NCBI RefSeq assembly: GCF_020740795.1
Contig: NC_067304.1
Coordinates: forward strand, 4,950,056 to 5,014,055
Length of the DNA stretch: 64,000 nt
Direction: 5' to 3'
DNA from: Apus apus
Lineage: Eukaryota > Chordata > Aves > Apodiformes > Apodidae
Positions 1 to 12,000 of the stretch are shown in pieces (position 1 is the stretch's first letter; each line of letters starts with the position of its first letter). The notes beneath the pieces are model-generated. The model did not search any database, was not told the DNA's origin, and saw nothing but the letters and a program-made list of their open reading frames with translations. The translations under genes and the position numbers were made by a program.

Positions 1-2715
1 CAGGTGCAAAATGACTTATAAAATGACCTGAAGAGAACATAACGCAGCTGTTAAAACCTGTATTTGTCAAATTGTCATAATGCAGGGTTTCTTTTGCAGT
101 TGCACGTGGAAGGGGAGAGAACAACCTGTTAACTGTAGCTGTGGCTGCGTGATCCTGTAATCTGTCAGAGCTGCGACAGCCCAGGGTTGGAATCCTGCTC
201 CCGTGGGGCAGTGCTGATGTCAGGGTGTGCTCCTGCAGCCGCAGGAGCTGCTCTGGGGCTCGGCCACACGGGCTGAGCTGCTGGTGCCCTCCTGTGTGCA
301 GATCCCGGGGGCTGGGCGTGCTTTGGGTTAGTCTAAACAAATACAAGTGCTAACTAAGTAAACGAGGGGCAGCGTTTCCTTCCTAACGTGTTGTCCCAGA
401 CCGGGGGCTGTAGGAAGGCAACACCAGCACCGTGTTCCTGAGCCAGGCTTCCCACTGCCTGTTCTCTGAAGGGTTTAGGTTCCCCAGAGCATGAAGCACT
501 TGGCATCAGCCGTGTGCCTGCAGTGGAACCCAGGGTCTCCTCCCTGGAAACCGGGCGGCATCGGCCGGAGCTGCTCCCGGCACACGCTGCTCGTTCTCCT
601 GAGCTGGGGCCATGTCGAGAGGGGAAGGACTTTGCTTCGCTGGAGAGAAGCAGATTGCAGTGAGAGGGACAGGCCGAGCAGCCCTGCTGGCTTGTCCCCA
701 CGTGTCTGGGCGCTGGGGTGTCTGTCGGTGCCAGGGCTGAAGTGCAGCCCGTGTGGACCCCCCGCAGCTCTGCCTGTCCCTCTGCCGGCAGGAGGGGACA
801 GTCCGGGGGCTCCTGCCTCGCTGTGCCGCTGGGGTGGGAGCCGGCACAGACCCGCAGCTCTGGAACCAGGTACAGCTGTCAGCAGTGTTAATTCACCCCA
901 AACACTGTCTCCCCTCTTTCGGGAGCCTTCTGGGTCTCTCCTCCAGAGCCCAACAGTCACACCGTTGCCCGTTCCGTGCAGCCTTCAGCAGAACACAACA
1001 TCCCTTCCTGCTTATTTTGTCTGGCTACTTTTGTATCGCCCTTTCGGGAAGAAAAAGGCTGCACGGGCCGCCCGCAGAAATTCAGCCCGAGCTGCTGTTC
1101 CCGCTGGGTTCCTGCGGGCGACGTGGAACAACCGGGCTCCAGAGCCTCCCTTGGAGAGAGAGGCAAGATCCAGCCCAACAGCTCCTGCCCTCCCCCCGGC
1201 TGCACCCCCAGCATCCCCCCGACTTCAGGCACTCCAGCTGCTCACACGAGGTGGATTCAGAGGTGCTCATTTAGGTCTTCTCCTGCTGCTTTTTCCACCC
1301 TGAATGTGCAGAAGTGGAGGGATTCTGGGTGCACATCATTTGTTCACTTACAGGGAGGGTTTTTTGTTTGCTGTTTTTTTCTTTTCCCCAGTGCTACTGT
1401 TGGAAATCTCTACCCTTAGCATTGTTTTTAAAGACCCCCCCCAAGCCCTGCAGCCATGTAAGGCCTGTTGGAGTCACTAGGCTGCAGTTCAGCACGTGCC
1501 TAAGGACTTTGACTAATTGTGGAGCTGAAATTGCCGTTGTGATAAGTAGGTGTCTACGGGCACTTCTTAAGTACCCCAGGAAAGCTTTGCTTTCATTTTC
1601 TTAAGGCACTGAACAAGGAGAATGTAGTTCCACGTCAGTCCCTGCACTGGGGCACTGCTCCAGGTCTGCATGTTGAGAGGTCTCACACTGTGTGTCTGTG
1701 TTGAGTAGAAAGGGTGAAATTTCACTTGGGAATCACTTGAATGAACCTGGGACTCTTGAGTCCCAGGCCTGTAGCTGTCTTGCCAGATTGCAGCCAGGAT
1801 TTCAGTTTGTCCTCTGCTTGATTCTCTTCCTAAAATATCATGGGTAGCCTGGGGCAATACTGGCTTATTTACAGCTTGCTGCATCCTTGTCTTGTGTGCT
1901 GTGGGGCTGCCTGGCAAGAGATGGGCTTTGCTCCCAGAGCTGCTTTTTTCCCCCTGTTTTTTTCTTTCTCAGAGGTTACACTTTTTGATCTGTACTGGCC
2001 TCGCTGGCACGTCCCTTCATGCTTTCTGCTCCCCAGTAATGGGAGCTCCAGAGCAAGCCCCATGAAGTACAGGAGGGCTGCTCACACTTCCAGGCAAAAT
2101 GTGTTCCCAGCCTGTCCCTGGGGAAGGTGGGAAGCTCTGGGAGAGTGGAGAGCTCTGGAGAGGCTGGGGAGCTCTGGGAGAGTGGAGAGCTCTGGAGAGG
2201 CAGCGGAGCTCTGCAGAATCCAGCCCTCTGAGCACAGGCCAGGAAACAGGCAGGCTTGTTCCCAGCAGGTTGGAATTTTGGGATGTGATTTTTCAACAGT
2301 GTTGCAAGAAGCAAAGAGACCCTCAGCAGGTGCAGGTGGCTTTTTTTTTTTTTTTTGGAAGTAGGTTTTAAGAGGCTTGGATTCGTCATCCTGGTTTGTA
2401 CTGGGACATCTTTACTGCTCTGTGCCTCAGTGTCCCACCAACTGGTGGGCTCTGTGTTACCCTCCACTGCCTGTGACTGGTGAACAGAGGTGATTTGGGG
2501 CAGGGATGTGACATCCTGCACATGGAGCCTCCTGGTTGTAGGAACCATCTCCACCTGTGGCTGCTGGGGGAGCTGGGGCTCTGCTCAGCCTCTTTGCTCC
2601 TGCCTTCTGGGGCAATCCTGACATTGGGGTTTGCTTTGCTCCAAAGGAAAGGGCTGAACAGCTGCCGTGTTGCCTAATCTCTGAAACAGCTAAAGCCTTT
2701 CTCTTCTGATTTCAG
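1..2715 (+). other. RASSF5: RASSF5 intron (5' part outside window)
   Basis: This stretch precedes the first recognisable RASSF5 coding exon and is best read as intron. It is moderately GC-rich and gives several long open frames, for example around 491-1303. None of these shows a recognisable domain, low-complexity coding pattern or conserved splice context, so I treat them as chance frames. I looked for the alternative first exon of the short RAPL isoform (in mammals starting MTVDSSMSSGYCSLDEE) and did not find it here. That exon and the C1-domain exons of the long NORE1A isoform must lie to the left. A small tandem repeat sits at 2130-2204 and a run of 16 T at 2341-2356. Confidence 0.7.
2130..2204. 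repeat. Tandem repeat, two units of about 37 bp
   Basis: Two near-identical units of about 37 bp lie end to end, at 2130-2166 and 2167-2204. Each contains GGGAGAGTGGAGAGCTCTGG. A shorter internal period built on GGAGAGCTCTGG is also visible. It is a purine-rich minisatellite in an intron, and nothing suggests a function. Confidence 0.8.
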
Positions 2716-2829
2716 AATGTAACACAAGCAGTAGAAGAGGAGAAACATGAGCCTCCGACCGTCCAGGAGATCAAACAGAAAATTGAAAAATACAATGCAA
2801 GAGTTACCAACTGCCTGCTGATGAAGCTG
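2716..2829 (+). CDS. RASSF5: RASSF5 coding exon, pre-RA segment
   Basis: The exon has 38 whole codons, begins in phase 0 after TTTCAG and ends before GTACGT. It encodes NVTQAVEEEKHEPPTVQEIK and onward to NCLLMKL. In mammals this exon is the common point where the long (C1-containing) and short (RAPL) first exons join. Confidence 0.95.
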
Positions 2830-5227
2830 GTACGTACTGGGCTCCGTTTAGGTAAGGCACGGAGAGGCTGGTGCTGGTTCCTCTGGGCTGTGAGCAGAGC
2901 TGGACTGTAGGAAGGCACCTCCCACCAAGAGGCCTTGTGGCTGTTGAGGTGTTCTTGTCTTCTGACACCAAGGGGGATCTCTTGGAAGGCTCCTGCCTGA
3001 CATGTGTGGATGGACTTGACAGAGCCAGGCTTGTCTCTTGATCTTTGCATTTTCGCAGAGCTGGGGGGAGTGAGGGACCTCCTGTGAGACAGGCTGACCT
3101 TCAGTGATGGGTTAGTACATGGAGGTGTGAGAATCCTGCAAGCAGGGAATTAAAGGTGAGGAATATGGCTGGAAGGTCCTGCTGAACATAGAGGCTGGAG
3201 ACCTTCCCTGGGGTTTCAGAGCCTCACTTAGTTGCAAACACAAATGAAGTGTAATGGCTTCCACAGCTGACTTGGAGCAGTGTTGGTTTTAATTGAGATG
3301 TGATGGCACAGACATGGGGAGGGGATGAGTCACTAGTGAGAGGAAGGGACAGGAGCAAGTCAGTTGTGACTAACCTGAAATTACTGGTTACTTTTATATG
3401 ATTAATAAGAAACCCTCCAACTCCAGGTGGTACCGAGGGATGGAAAGTCCTGCAGTCACCCCGTGGGCTGCAGCACTGCGGACCAGAAAGCCCCTGGTAG
3501 TGGGAGGAAGGTCTGGCAAGACTCCCCACAGCCTGATCCCCCTCTCCTTTGCTCTAGAATGATGATGGGACCTACACGGGGTTCATTAAAGTGCATTTGA
3601 AGCTGCGTCGTCCCGTGACGGTCCCGGCCGGGATCCGGCCACAGTCCATCTACGATGCCCTCAAGGAGGTGAACCTGGCCAGCATGACGGACAAGAGGAC
3701 CTCCTTCTACCTGCCCCTGGATGCCATCAAGCAGCTCCACATCAGCAGCACGACCACAGTGAGCGAGGTGATCCAGGGGCTCCTGAAGAAATTCATGGTG
3801 GTGGATAATCCCCAGAAGTTTGCACTTTTTAAGGAGACGCGGAAGGACGGGCAAGGTGAGTCCCTGCCCTCGGGCCCCCCAGCTTTCCTGCAGCTCCTCG
3901 GTTTGTTATGGTTTTGTGTAGCAGAAACATCATCCAAGAATTTTCCTAGGACTTGCTGGTCCTAAATGTCAGTTGAATAAATGGTCTGACCTCCACTAGA
4001 GCTGCTTAAGCTCCTGGGGAATTCCTGGTTTTCAGAAGGGGGCTGAAGTCCCCTAAGACCTAATGGGAATCACGATGGATCTCTGATTAGAGACTCAGCT
4101 GTTGCCAATATGATCCTGAGCAGCACAAACTGCTTCTTACTTGCTCCAATTGACCTCCTGAGCCTTCCTTTGCCCTGGCAGCCACGGGCTGACTGTGGGT
4201 GTCTGCTGTCCCCTTGCAGTGCTCCTCCAGAAGCTCCCCCTCACCGAGTACCCCCTGTACCTCCGGCTGCTGGCGGGTCCCGACACGGACGTGCTCAGTT
4301 TCGTGCTGAAGGAGAACGAAACCGGGGAAGTTGAGGTGTGTTGGTGGCTCTTTCCCTCTGTTTTCCTGTGGATGTTTTCAGCTTTGCAGAGCTGGGAGGT
4401 GTGTGGAAGTGGTGCCACCAAGCAAGGCTGCTTCCCTCTGCTGGGGGCTGGGTTTACCATACAAGGTTTTCTCCAGACATGCATGATCAGCTCAGTGGAC
4501 TGCTTGAATCAAGTGCTGTGACTGCTCCTCTAGTATGTGGGTTGTTTTTTTTTTTAAATCTAAACAAGCTGTGAAGATGCTGAGGCCAGTTTTGATGGCC
4601 AAACCATAATCTGTTTACAGAACCAAGCAATGCCATCCCAGAGTTAATCCTCCATAATTAGATTAGCTAAACATGGTTATAACTAATCGGCTAATTTCAG
4701 TAGGAGCCAGGGACACTCAGGGAATAAGTTATCAGTCAGTTTTTGGGTGCAGTCATGCTCCCCACCAGGATGAAGGTTTATTTCAATTCCTTAGGGAGGT
4801 TTGGAATCTCTTGCAGCTTTAATTCACCTGAGTAAAGATAATTTCTATTAAATCCACAGTTTCAGGGGCTCAGGACTGGGCTGGTCCTTCATGCCACAGC
4901 CCGTTATCCCATCTCTCATGACATGATGCTGGGAGATTAAGCCACCTGGAGATCAGATACATGTTTAGATGTCTTTTATTGCTCCTTTTCACAGTTTCAG
5001 GGGGAAAAAAACAACACAAAAGCAATAAGGTGAACGGTGTGTGCTCACTTTCCCTGTTTCTGCTGTTTCTGCAGTGGGATGCGTTCTCCATCCCAGAGCT
5101 ACAGAACTTCCTGATGATCCTGGACAAAGAAGAAAAGGAAAAAATCCAGCAAGTGCAAAGGAAGTATGAGAAGTTTAAACAGAGACTGCAGCAGACCTTG
5201 AAAGAAGCCAGAGGCAAGCCTGGATAG
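2716..5227 (+). CDS. RASSF5: RASSF5 (NORE1/RAPL), Ras association domain family member 5, 3' part
   Basis: RASSF5 is a non-enzymatic effector. Its RA domain binds active Ras and Rap1, and its C-terminal SARAH helix binds the MST1/2 kinases. It acts in lymphocyte adhesion and in growth control at membranes and microtubules. Four coding exons (2716-2829, 3558-3855, 4220-4335, 5075-5227) join with consistent phases and GT-AG borders into 226 residues ending in TAG at 5225-5227. The reading matches human RASSF5 closely: the TVQEIKQKI stretch, DGTYTGFIKVHLKLRRPV, the STTTVSEVIQGLLKKFMVV core, then LYLRLLAGPDT and ENETGEVE, and finally the SARAH part WDAFSIPELQNFL ending in RGKPG. RASSF1 and RASSF3 share this architecture, but the near-identity through the RA domain and the neighbours EIF2D and DYRK3 point to RASSF5. 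The N-terminal exons lie outside the window, so the isoform starts cannot be judged. Confidence 0.96.
2830..3557 (+). other. RASSF5: RASSF5 intron
   Basis: This 728-base GT-AG intron separates the pre-RA exon from the main RA exon. I recognise no repeat or RNA gene in it. Confidence 0.85.
3558..3855 (+). CDS. RASSF5: RASSF5 coding exon, main RA domain
   Basis: The exon has 99 codons plus one base and runs from NDDGTYTGFIKVHLKL to KETRKDGQ. It carries most of the ubiquitin-like RA fold, including the beta strand with the basic LKLRRPV stretch that faces Ras. The donor is GTGAGT. Confidence 0.96.
4220..4335 (+). CDS. RASSF5: RASSF5 coding exon, end of RA domain
   Basis: The exon completes a split valine codon and then encodes LLQKLPLTEYPLYLRLLAG to ENETGEVE. 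Human RASSF5 reads LFQKLSIADRPLYLRLLAG at this place, so the loop before LYLRLLAG has diverged while the core has not. Confidence 0.95.
4336..5074 (+). other. RASSF5: RASSF5 last intron
   Basis: This 739-base GT-AG intron contains an AT-rich stretch at about 4600-4720 with several TAAT-type cores (ATTAG, CTAATC, CTAATTT). It could be a conserved regulatory block, but sequence alone does not show that. Confidence 0.8.
5075..5227 (+). CDS. RASSF5: RASSF5 terminal coding exon, SARAH domain
   Basis: The exon opens with WDAFSIPELQNFL and continues as a charged amphipathic helix (KEEKEKIQQVQRKYEKF) ending RGKPG and TAG. This is the SARAH helix through which RASSF5 pairs with MST1/MST2. Confidence 0.96.
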   Translation, partial: WDAFSIPELQNFLMILDKEEKEKIQQVQRKYEKFKQRLQQTLKEARGKPG

Positions 5228-8170
5228 CTCTGCAGGGAGCACTGGACATCAGACTAAGCTAGATACTATTTTTAAAATGAAAAGACACCTCTCAGGACAC
5301 CTTATAGTGGTCCCTGTCCCTCTTCCTCCTTCCATTTAAGACTGGCTCATAGCACCCATGAAATGAACACGCAGCATTTACTTCTTCTGAAACCTCTTAT
5401 GCCAGGACCAGAGCCAGTCAAAGAATGGGAAGCCTGGTGTAAAACTGCCCCTCAACACACCAAACAGCTGCTGGTTCTCTTTTCAGCTGCACGGTCCGAT
5501 GGAGAAGCTTCATGGAAAATGCTCAGTGTTCAGCTTAATAGGAACATCCACTGGCTGACGTGTTGAGCAGGGTCACACTTGCTGTTCATGCTCCTCCCAG
5601 CAACTGGCTTGTTCTTGTTGGGAGGCTCCCTGCATGTGGACAGGTCCTCATTTCATAAGTGGAGCAGAGGAAGCAGCAGATGGAGCAGAGGACGTTGTTG
5701 CACTAAACCATGTGGGTGTTGCAGCTGCAATCAAAGTCTGACAGACTTGTTCAGGGCTGAGATAGTCAGGGAGATGTAAAGGTGTGATACCAAGGCAGCT
5801 GCAACACCCAAACAGTCTGCTAAGAAGTATTATTGGGACTTGGTAATATTAATTCCAGGAAAAGTAATCATTTTTATTCCAATTAATTTCCAGTTTTTAA
5901 AACAGATGTGAATTAAAGCAAACACCCCTGATGCTTAGCTAAGCCAGGCAGTGTTTTACCAGCTTCCTGCTCTGTAGGATTTGGAACCTGTGTTGTCACA
6001 AATTCTGTTTGAAAAATGTAAAGACAATGGTTGGGGCAGGAGCCGAGGGCTCGATACTCAACATTCAGCAATACTTACCCAACAGAATAACCCAGGAAAG
6101 CTCAAAACCCCTTTCACAAATCAGACTGATTTTGAGCTATGAACAGGTCTGGCACTGAGGGAGAGGAGCTCCTGCCAGGGCATGGATGTGGCACCAGAAG
6201 CATGGGCTGCTGGTGTGGAGGAGCCTGAGCAGCAGGAGCAAGGGCAGTGTTGGCCTTGGATGCTTTCCTCCCACTACCCTCATCCCGTGTTTGCTCTGCC
6301 TAACCCTCCTTGTGCTGCTCTCCCACCACCCCCTGTGCCACCCTGTCCCTCTCACGTTCTCCTTCCCTCCCTGCTCAGTTGGTGCTCTGCCTGCACGTCC
6401 AGCAAAGTTACCAGCTTTTGCTCTCTACGTGGAGCCAGGAGAGGAGAGCAAGTCTCTCTCTCTCCTCCTCTCTCAGGGCTCCCACTGTCTCCAGTGGGTG
6501 CACTGTGCATTCTTCAGAACAAATCCTTGAGCTGGAGCACCAGGTACTGCCATAGCTCCAACTCACTGCCATGCAGCGATTGCTGAGGGGCAGGGCAGCT
6601 CCAGGGCTGCCATCCTGAAGAGCATTGTCCCACATTTACTCTTGGTGCTTTGTACCTAGCACGCTGTACAGCCAGGCTCAGTCTTCCCTCTGCTGACACA
6701 AGACACCACAACAAAGCATAAGGAGAAAATGGAACATGAATCCTGGCTGGATTGCCATGGAGGGTGGGAAGGGGGTTCCTATTGAGCTGGTGAACAAGTG
6801 TCCCTTGGAGCTTGCTGTGACCCCACCTGCACCCAGCGGGAAGGAGGCAACAGTTATTGGGTGATACCACAGACAAAATGTGCAAGAGTCTAAAATTTAC
6901 CTCAGTGCCTTTTTTTTTCCCCTAGAGTGTGAAGACTTTGCGTTTGAGCTAAGGAGGAGGTTGGAAGGGGCTTTTGTCCAGAGGCCTTGTCAGTCCTGCC
7001 CCGTTTACCTGAAGTACTGGTGTGAGGAGGCTGCTTTTGTCTGTAGAGGGACTAGGAACTGTTTTGCTTCTTTGAGGGTGATTGCTTGGGATTTATTTCC
7101 CCCCGCCTCCAGATTTATCCTTGAGTCTGTTTGTTTATGCATCGTTACGAGAGTAACTGCATCAGTACAGCCCCTTGGTTGGTATCAGTGCCACTTGCTC
7201 CAGGTCTTGTTCCAGCTCCCAGTTTAGCCAGTGGTGTAGGAGGGTTTGCTCAGAGGCTCTGGCACACCATGCAGGACGTGTACTGTACTCAACACCCAGG
7301 TGACCTTCAACAACGTGGCAACAGCCCAAACTGAGCAGCAGTTTTCATGCTCTGGGGCCGTTTGTCCATTTACAAGAATACTTACTACTTCATGATGCTT
7401 GTGAAGTGTTTTAACCAACATTTACCTAGTGCTCCGAGTCGTGAAAGCATTTATAAATACTTCTGTTCAGCTAAGAGAGAACCCTGCAAAAACTGCCATC
7501 AGTTCTGAGAAGTAAGATCCAGATGCTTGGTTTTAAATCCCTTCTCTTTCTGGCTAAGACCTGTAAAGGTTTCTTTTTTTGTTGTTGTTTTCCACTGGAG
7601 TCCTGGTGACTGTCTCCTTCTCCCCCTGCACCCCAGCATGTCTTGGACAGTTGGTAGGAGGCATGGCTTCTTATGCAATGACTGTGAATGCTGCTCAAAA
7701 ACCTCCTGCAAAGGGGAGGGCTGTTTCTTTTGGGTATTTAATTGGTTGTTTTTTTCAAAATACAGGGGCATTTGAGGAATTACTAGGTCTTGAAACTCCA
7801 CTTCTCAACAGCCAGTTGAGCCGTGTCTAGGACAGGAGAATTGCCCCCTTTCTTAAATGCAAAACACTGTTGGCAGTGCCTTTGGTTAGAATGTTGTCTT
7901 GCCTAGTTTGTGTGAGTTTATTTTTCATGTCCATTGTAAAACATGTAAAATAACGTGTATAGAATGGAATAGCAAAGCTTCTATGGCAAAGTGAAATGCA
8001 TTTTTGCAATGCTGTAATTTATTTTTACTACTCCCTAGTAATCCTATGGCATTTTTAAAAAATGTCTCACTTCCAGCTTTTTTTGAAGGTTCTGAAACTA
8101 CTTGTTCATATGCAGACAGTGTAAAAGACCACGATAATAAAACTGTCAGTAAAGAAATCTCTTCAAGTTA
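5228..8170 (+). other. RASSF5: RASSF5 3' UTR (right end estimated)
   Basis: No gene is recognisable after the RASSF5 stop until the EIF2D 3' end on the other strand. The stretch becomes AT-rich towards 8 kb. AATAAA occurs at 8136-8141 and is my best guess for the main poly(A) signal, giving a UTR of about 2.9 kb. An ATTAAA near 5913 could serve a short form. The end point is inferred and not seen directly. Confidence 0.5.
8136..8141 (+). terminator. RASSF5: Candidate RASSF5 poly(A) signal
   Basis: A canonical AATAAA lies in AT-rich DNA about 2.9 kb after the stop codon. Downstream GT-rich sequence is weak, so the call is tentative. Confidence 0.4.
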
Positions 8171-8748
8171 TTTTTCTGGCGCCCTCCTATGGAATTTTCA
8201 TGTATTAAGTCTAGAGGGAGATAGAGAAGTCCTTCCTAGAAGTGAATTTAAAATTCTTAACCTTACTGTAAAGTTTAAGCCTCAGTTAAAAAGGTGCAGG
8301 ACATCTACCCCTGCAGAACCTGACCAAAGTGTTCCATTCGTCTGAATGTTTTAGCTGGATTTGACAGACCTGCTACTCATGTCTAGCTGTGATAAATTGC
8401 AGTTAATGGCACAGATGAAAATGTATTTCTATGTAAAAATAATACAAACCATAAAACCCCCAGCTAATAGAGTTCATTCTAAGTGCTGAAATGTCTGATA
8501 TTAATACCTGGAAATGTTTAAAAGGATACAATCTAAAACCAAAGGGGTTTTACACAATCTGTGGCACAACACACTGGCCTGTTCCAGGACAATGTGTTAG
8601 AATGTGCTTTGGGTACATCTTAGTGGAGGTTCTGCCCATGCCTTTGGTAAAAGATGCAAAGCAAGAGTGTTAAACTAGCTGAAAGTCTCTGCAGCCAGAA
8701 AACCTGGGAACCATTAGAAATAGACAAGAAAAGGATGATGTTTGTGGT

Positions 8749-8754
8749 TTTATT
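8749..8754 (-). terminator. EIF2D: Candidate EIF2D poly(A) signal
   Basis: TTTATT on the + strand is AATAAA on the - strand, 182 bases past the EIF2D stop codon. Cleavage would fall near 8720-8735 and give a short 3' UTR of about 200 bases, facing the RASSF5 3' end. Confidence 0.6.
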
Positions 8755-8935
8755 CAGCTTTTTATGAAAAATGAACAGCTGGCACAATCTTACTATTATT
8801 TGGGTAAATCCTAGACCTTGTAAACATCCAGGAGTCATTTTTGGATGAACAGGGCCTGTACATTATCTTAGATTAGTTGGCAGGACACTTCTATAAATAA
8901 GGAGATCTGAGTCATTCTCAAGGTAGATTTTTCTC

Positions 8936-9006
8936 CTACTTCTTCCGACCGAGCTTTGGAGCCTTCTCAAGGCCCTGGATGTATTTCCGAGGTAGCTGAT
9001 ACTCTT
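8936..9006 (-). CDS. EIF2D: EIF2D exon 15, C-terminus
   Basis: The exon encodes EYQLPRKYIQGLEKAPKLGR and then KK and TAG. This is the conserved tail of SUI1-type eIF2D. Confidence 0.96.
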
Positions 9007-12000
9007 CTGCAACACAACAAGAGTTCAGGTAAATATCCAGAGCTCAAGAATTAAAACCTGTCTCTTCCTGTAACCAGTGTCAGCCCAGTTCCAGACTCGA
9101 CTTACCTAGCAGCATCTTGGCCAGGTGATGGATTTGGTTGCCTTGGATCTGGACCTGAACTCTGTCTTTTGCTCCTGGTACTGGGGTGACAGTGGCACTG
9201 GCTTGTACTTTTTGTTGCAGAGTGTTGGCCACACACTCTGGGTCTAGACCATACAGCTCAAGGTTCTTGATAATTGTCACCTGCAGGTTTTAATGATTAT
9301 TGCAGAGATTCCTGCTGTAGATATTAGCAAGTCGTGGCCCTTTCACCCCAGAGAAACGAGCTGCCAGAGCTGTGCTCAGAATCTGGGCTTCTGCTCAAAC
9401 CTCCTAATTTTAGTTCTCCTTTTACCTTCTTATTTGATGACCTCTGGGCTACGGTTACATCGATGGGCTCAATGTTTCCTTTCCTCACAACAGGTTCTTG
9501 TCCAAAAAATGTCACCTGGTGCAAGGGCTGCAGTCGCTCAAGGCACCTGAAGAAAGGAGGTAAGTCAGTTAACCTGCCCAGCACAGCAAGGCTGATGTTA
9601 ACTGGGCTTCCCCACTGCAGCCTCTCACAGGGTTTTGAGATTGCACAAAAGCCCAGATTCTATACGTGAGAAGGATCTGTATCTTAAGAAGGTAATGCCT
9701 GATGATTTCATGCAAAGATTTGGGTCCTAGGTGTTATTTAAAGAAAGGGACTGACTAAAAAGGCAGTTGATCTACTGACTCACAGAAATTACAGCTTGGA
9801 TTGTTACTGGTAAAATGTTATTAATTAGCTTTTAGAGAGGAAAACCTTTAATTTTGTCTTAAGCTATTATTCAGTTGTATTGTTCACAGATCAGTGAAGC
9901 AACTTCAGTTTAAAATTCAGCACTAACTGTGTTGCTGTCCCATGAGGAACTTGGCTCCAGGAGCAAAGGAAGCTGCTGGAGGTGCCTCAGAAGCACGGGG
10001 GGATGGAGAAGCTGAAGGTAAGTGAGACATGGGGACATTGAAGCAAAATTTTTCAGTAGATGGAAACAATACTCGTGTCAGATAAGCCTCTTGGATCTAA
10101 AATGTGGGTTTAGGTTATAGATGCAGAAGTTGGGCTGCACCTGAAGAGCAGGATGACTCCTTCCCATTGCCTGGAGAGGGCAGGGTCACCATCTGCTGCA
10201 CAGGATGGCTGCAGAAACAGCTACACAGACCATGCACAGAAACAGGCACTGTTTGTTTAGCATTATTTCCCTGGTTAAGTGATTAGCAGGTAAACGAAAG
10301 AACCCCCAGGACAGTTAGTGCTAGATGCTTGTTAAATGGTGAAGAACAACACCACAATGGTGGTGTAACCTCCTACTGGTACTTCAGTAGCTCCAATCAC
10401 ATGTGGCTTTGAGTTGCAGTAAATCTGTAACACTGAACACTGGAAAGCAGGTCACCTGCTGAAGAGCTCATCCCACTTGAGGTTTGAGACTTCATCTTGC
10501 TCTGATTTATCCAACAGGCAGTCACACAGAATGGCATTCACCTTCACAAAGCTGCAGAACAAAACCAGCCATTAGAAATAAACAAGTTCACTTCTTTCCT
10601 CTAACTTCAGCACCTCCTGTGGAAGCAGGGCAGGACAACTTCCATGTCCACTTACTTTTTGTTTGTTTCATCAACCAGCTCATTCATCTTCACGTAGTTC
10701 ATGATGATGTTTCTCACCTCACTGCTGGAGAGGATGCTGCCTTTTCTAAAGAGAAAGAAATCTTTTAAATTTATTACTTCCAGTGGCCAGCTGTTGGCTT
10801 CTGTCACTGAGAGGGAAGACAGCAGCTACCCTGACTACATTTGGTAACAACAGCTCAGTACTGAAATACATCAGCCAGGGAGTGATTTCTTGTTACATCT
10901 CAACTGCTCTACAACAGGTAAAAGGCAAGTGAATTCTTTAAATTACCTGGGCACCCTCTTTTCAGTAAACCATACTGGGGGTGGAGAGAATATGCTTTAT
11001 CCAAGGGCAAATTAAGACAATTTGACAGCTGAGCCATCACCTCCTTAGCTGTGGGAGAAGTGATGTGAGCACCTGCTGAATGAGGCTGTCCCAGCTTTCT
11101 TCCCTTGGGGAAGCAATGTCTATATTCTTGATTCCCAGCACCTTCCCTGGGAAGGGAAGCATGGCAGGGCCCTCCCCATGAGGTCTAACCAAATGGCAGC
11201 ATCACAGGCTGGTTAGTCTCTCTCTTCATGTAACTATGGTTTTGCTGTACTTTTCTAGTGCTTACTTGTGTCCAGATTCCTGGAAGAGTGGGATCATTTT
11301 TGTTGAGACCCCATAAAGTGGGATTATTTCAGGAGCATGGTACACTTGCTCTCTCTCTTCACTCTTGCTGTCTTGGGCAGCAGAGGCTGGAGAAAATCCT
11401 TCAGGTACTGCAAATGCTTTAACACTGAAATGAGAATGTTGGTGTGGGTGAAAAGGATTGAAACTTGTCACTTCCATTTCACTGAGAAATGAAAACCTAG
11501 CAGAGTTGCACAAAGAGCTTTCTGGTTTATTGCACAGTGCAGCTCCCAGATGCATTATTTGAACACACTGCATAGATACACACAAATATGCACCTTAACT
11601 CAGGGGATATTAAACACTTTTCGTTCTGAGTAGAGCCTTAAATGATGGGGGAGGAAAGTAAATCTCTCCAGCTGTTCTAAGCATATTTGACTCTTGTAAT
11701 TAGGGACAACTTCCCTAATTCCAAGGAAATCTATCCCATTCCATAGAATCACTAGAATTAATTTTTTTGAAAACCCAACTGCTCTCTCCACAAATATACA
11801 TTTAAAAGCTGAAATGATTATTTGGTGGTCACTGATAAAGGTTCTGAAAGAGAGGAGCTGAAGTCTTATTTCAGTGTCCAGAGCTGCAGATTCTATGCTT
11901 GCAGGTCAGAGAATTGACAGACTGAGTTGGAGTGTGCCTGTTTCCTAATGATAAGGCCAAGTTTAATGAGAGAAAAGTTAATGGAAAAAGTCAAAGTAAT

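Noticed and set aside
491-1303. 270-codon open frame on + before the first RASSF5 exon
   Set aside because: Composition is that of GC-rich intron, no homology is recognised, and several other frames are also open there.
1-2715. Alternative RAPL first exon of RASSF5
   Set aside because: I looked for the conserved MTVDSSMSSGYCSLDEE start and did not find it in any frame, so it presumably lies to the left.
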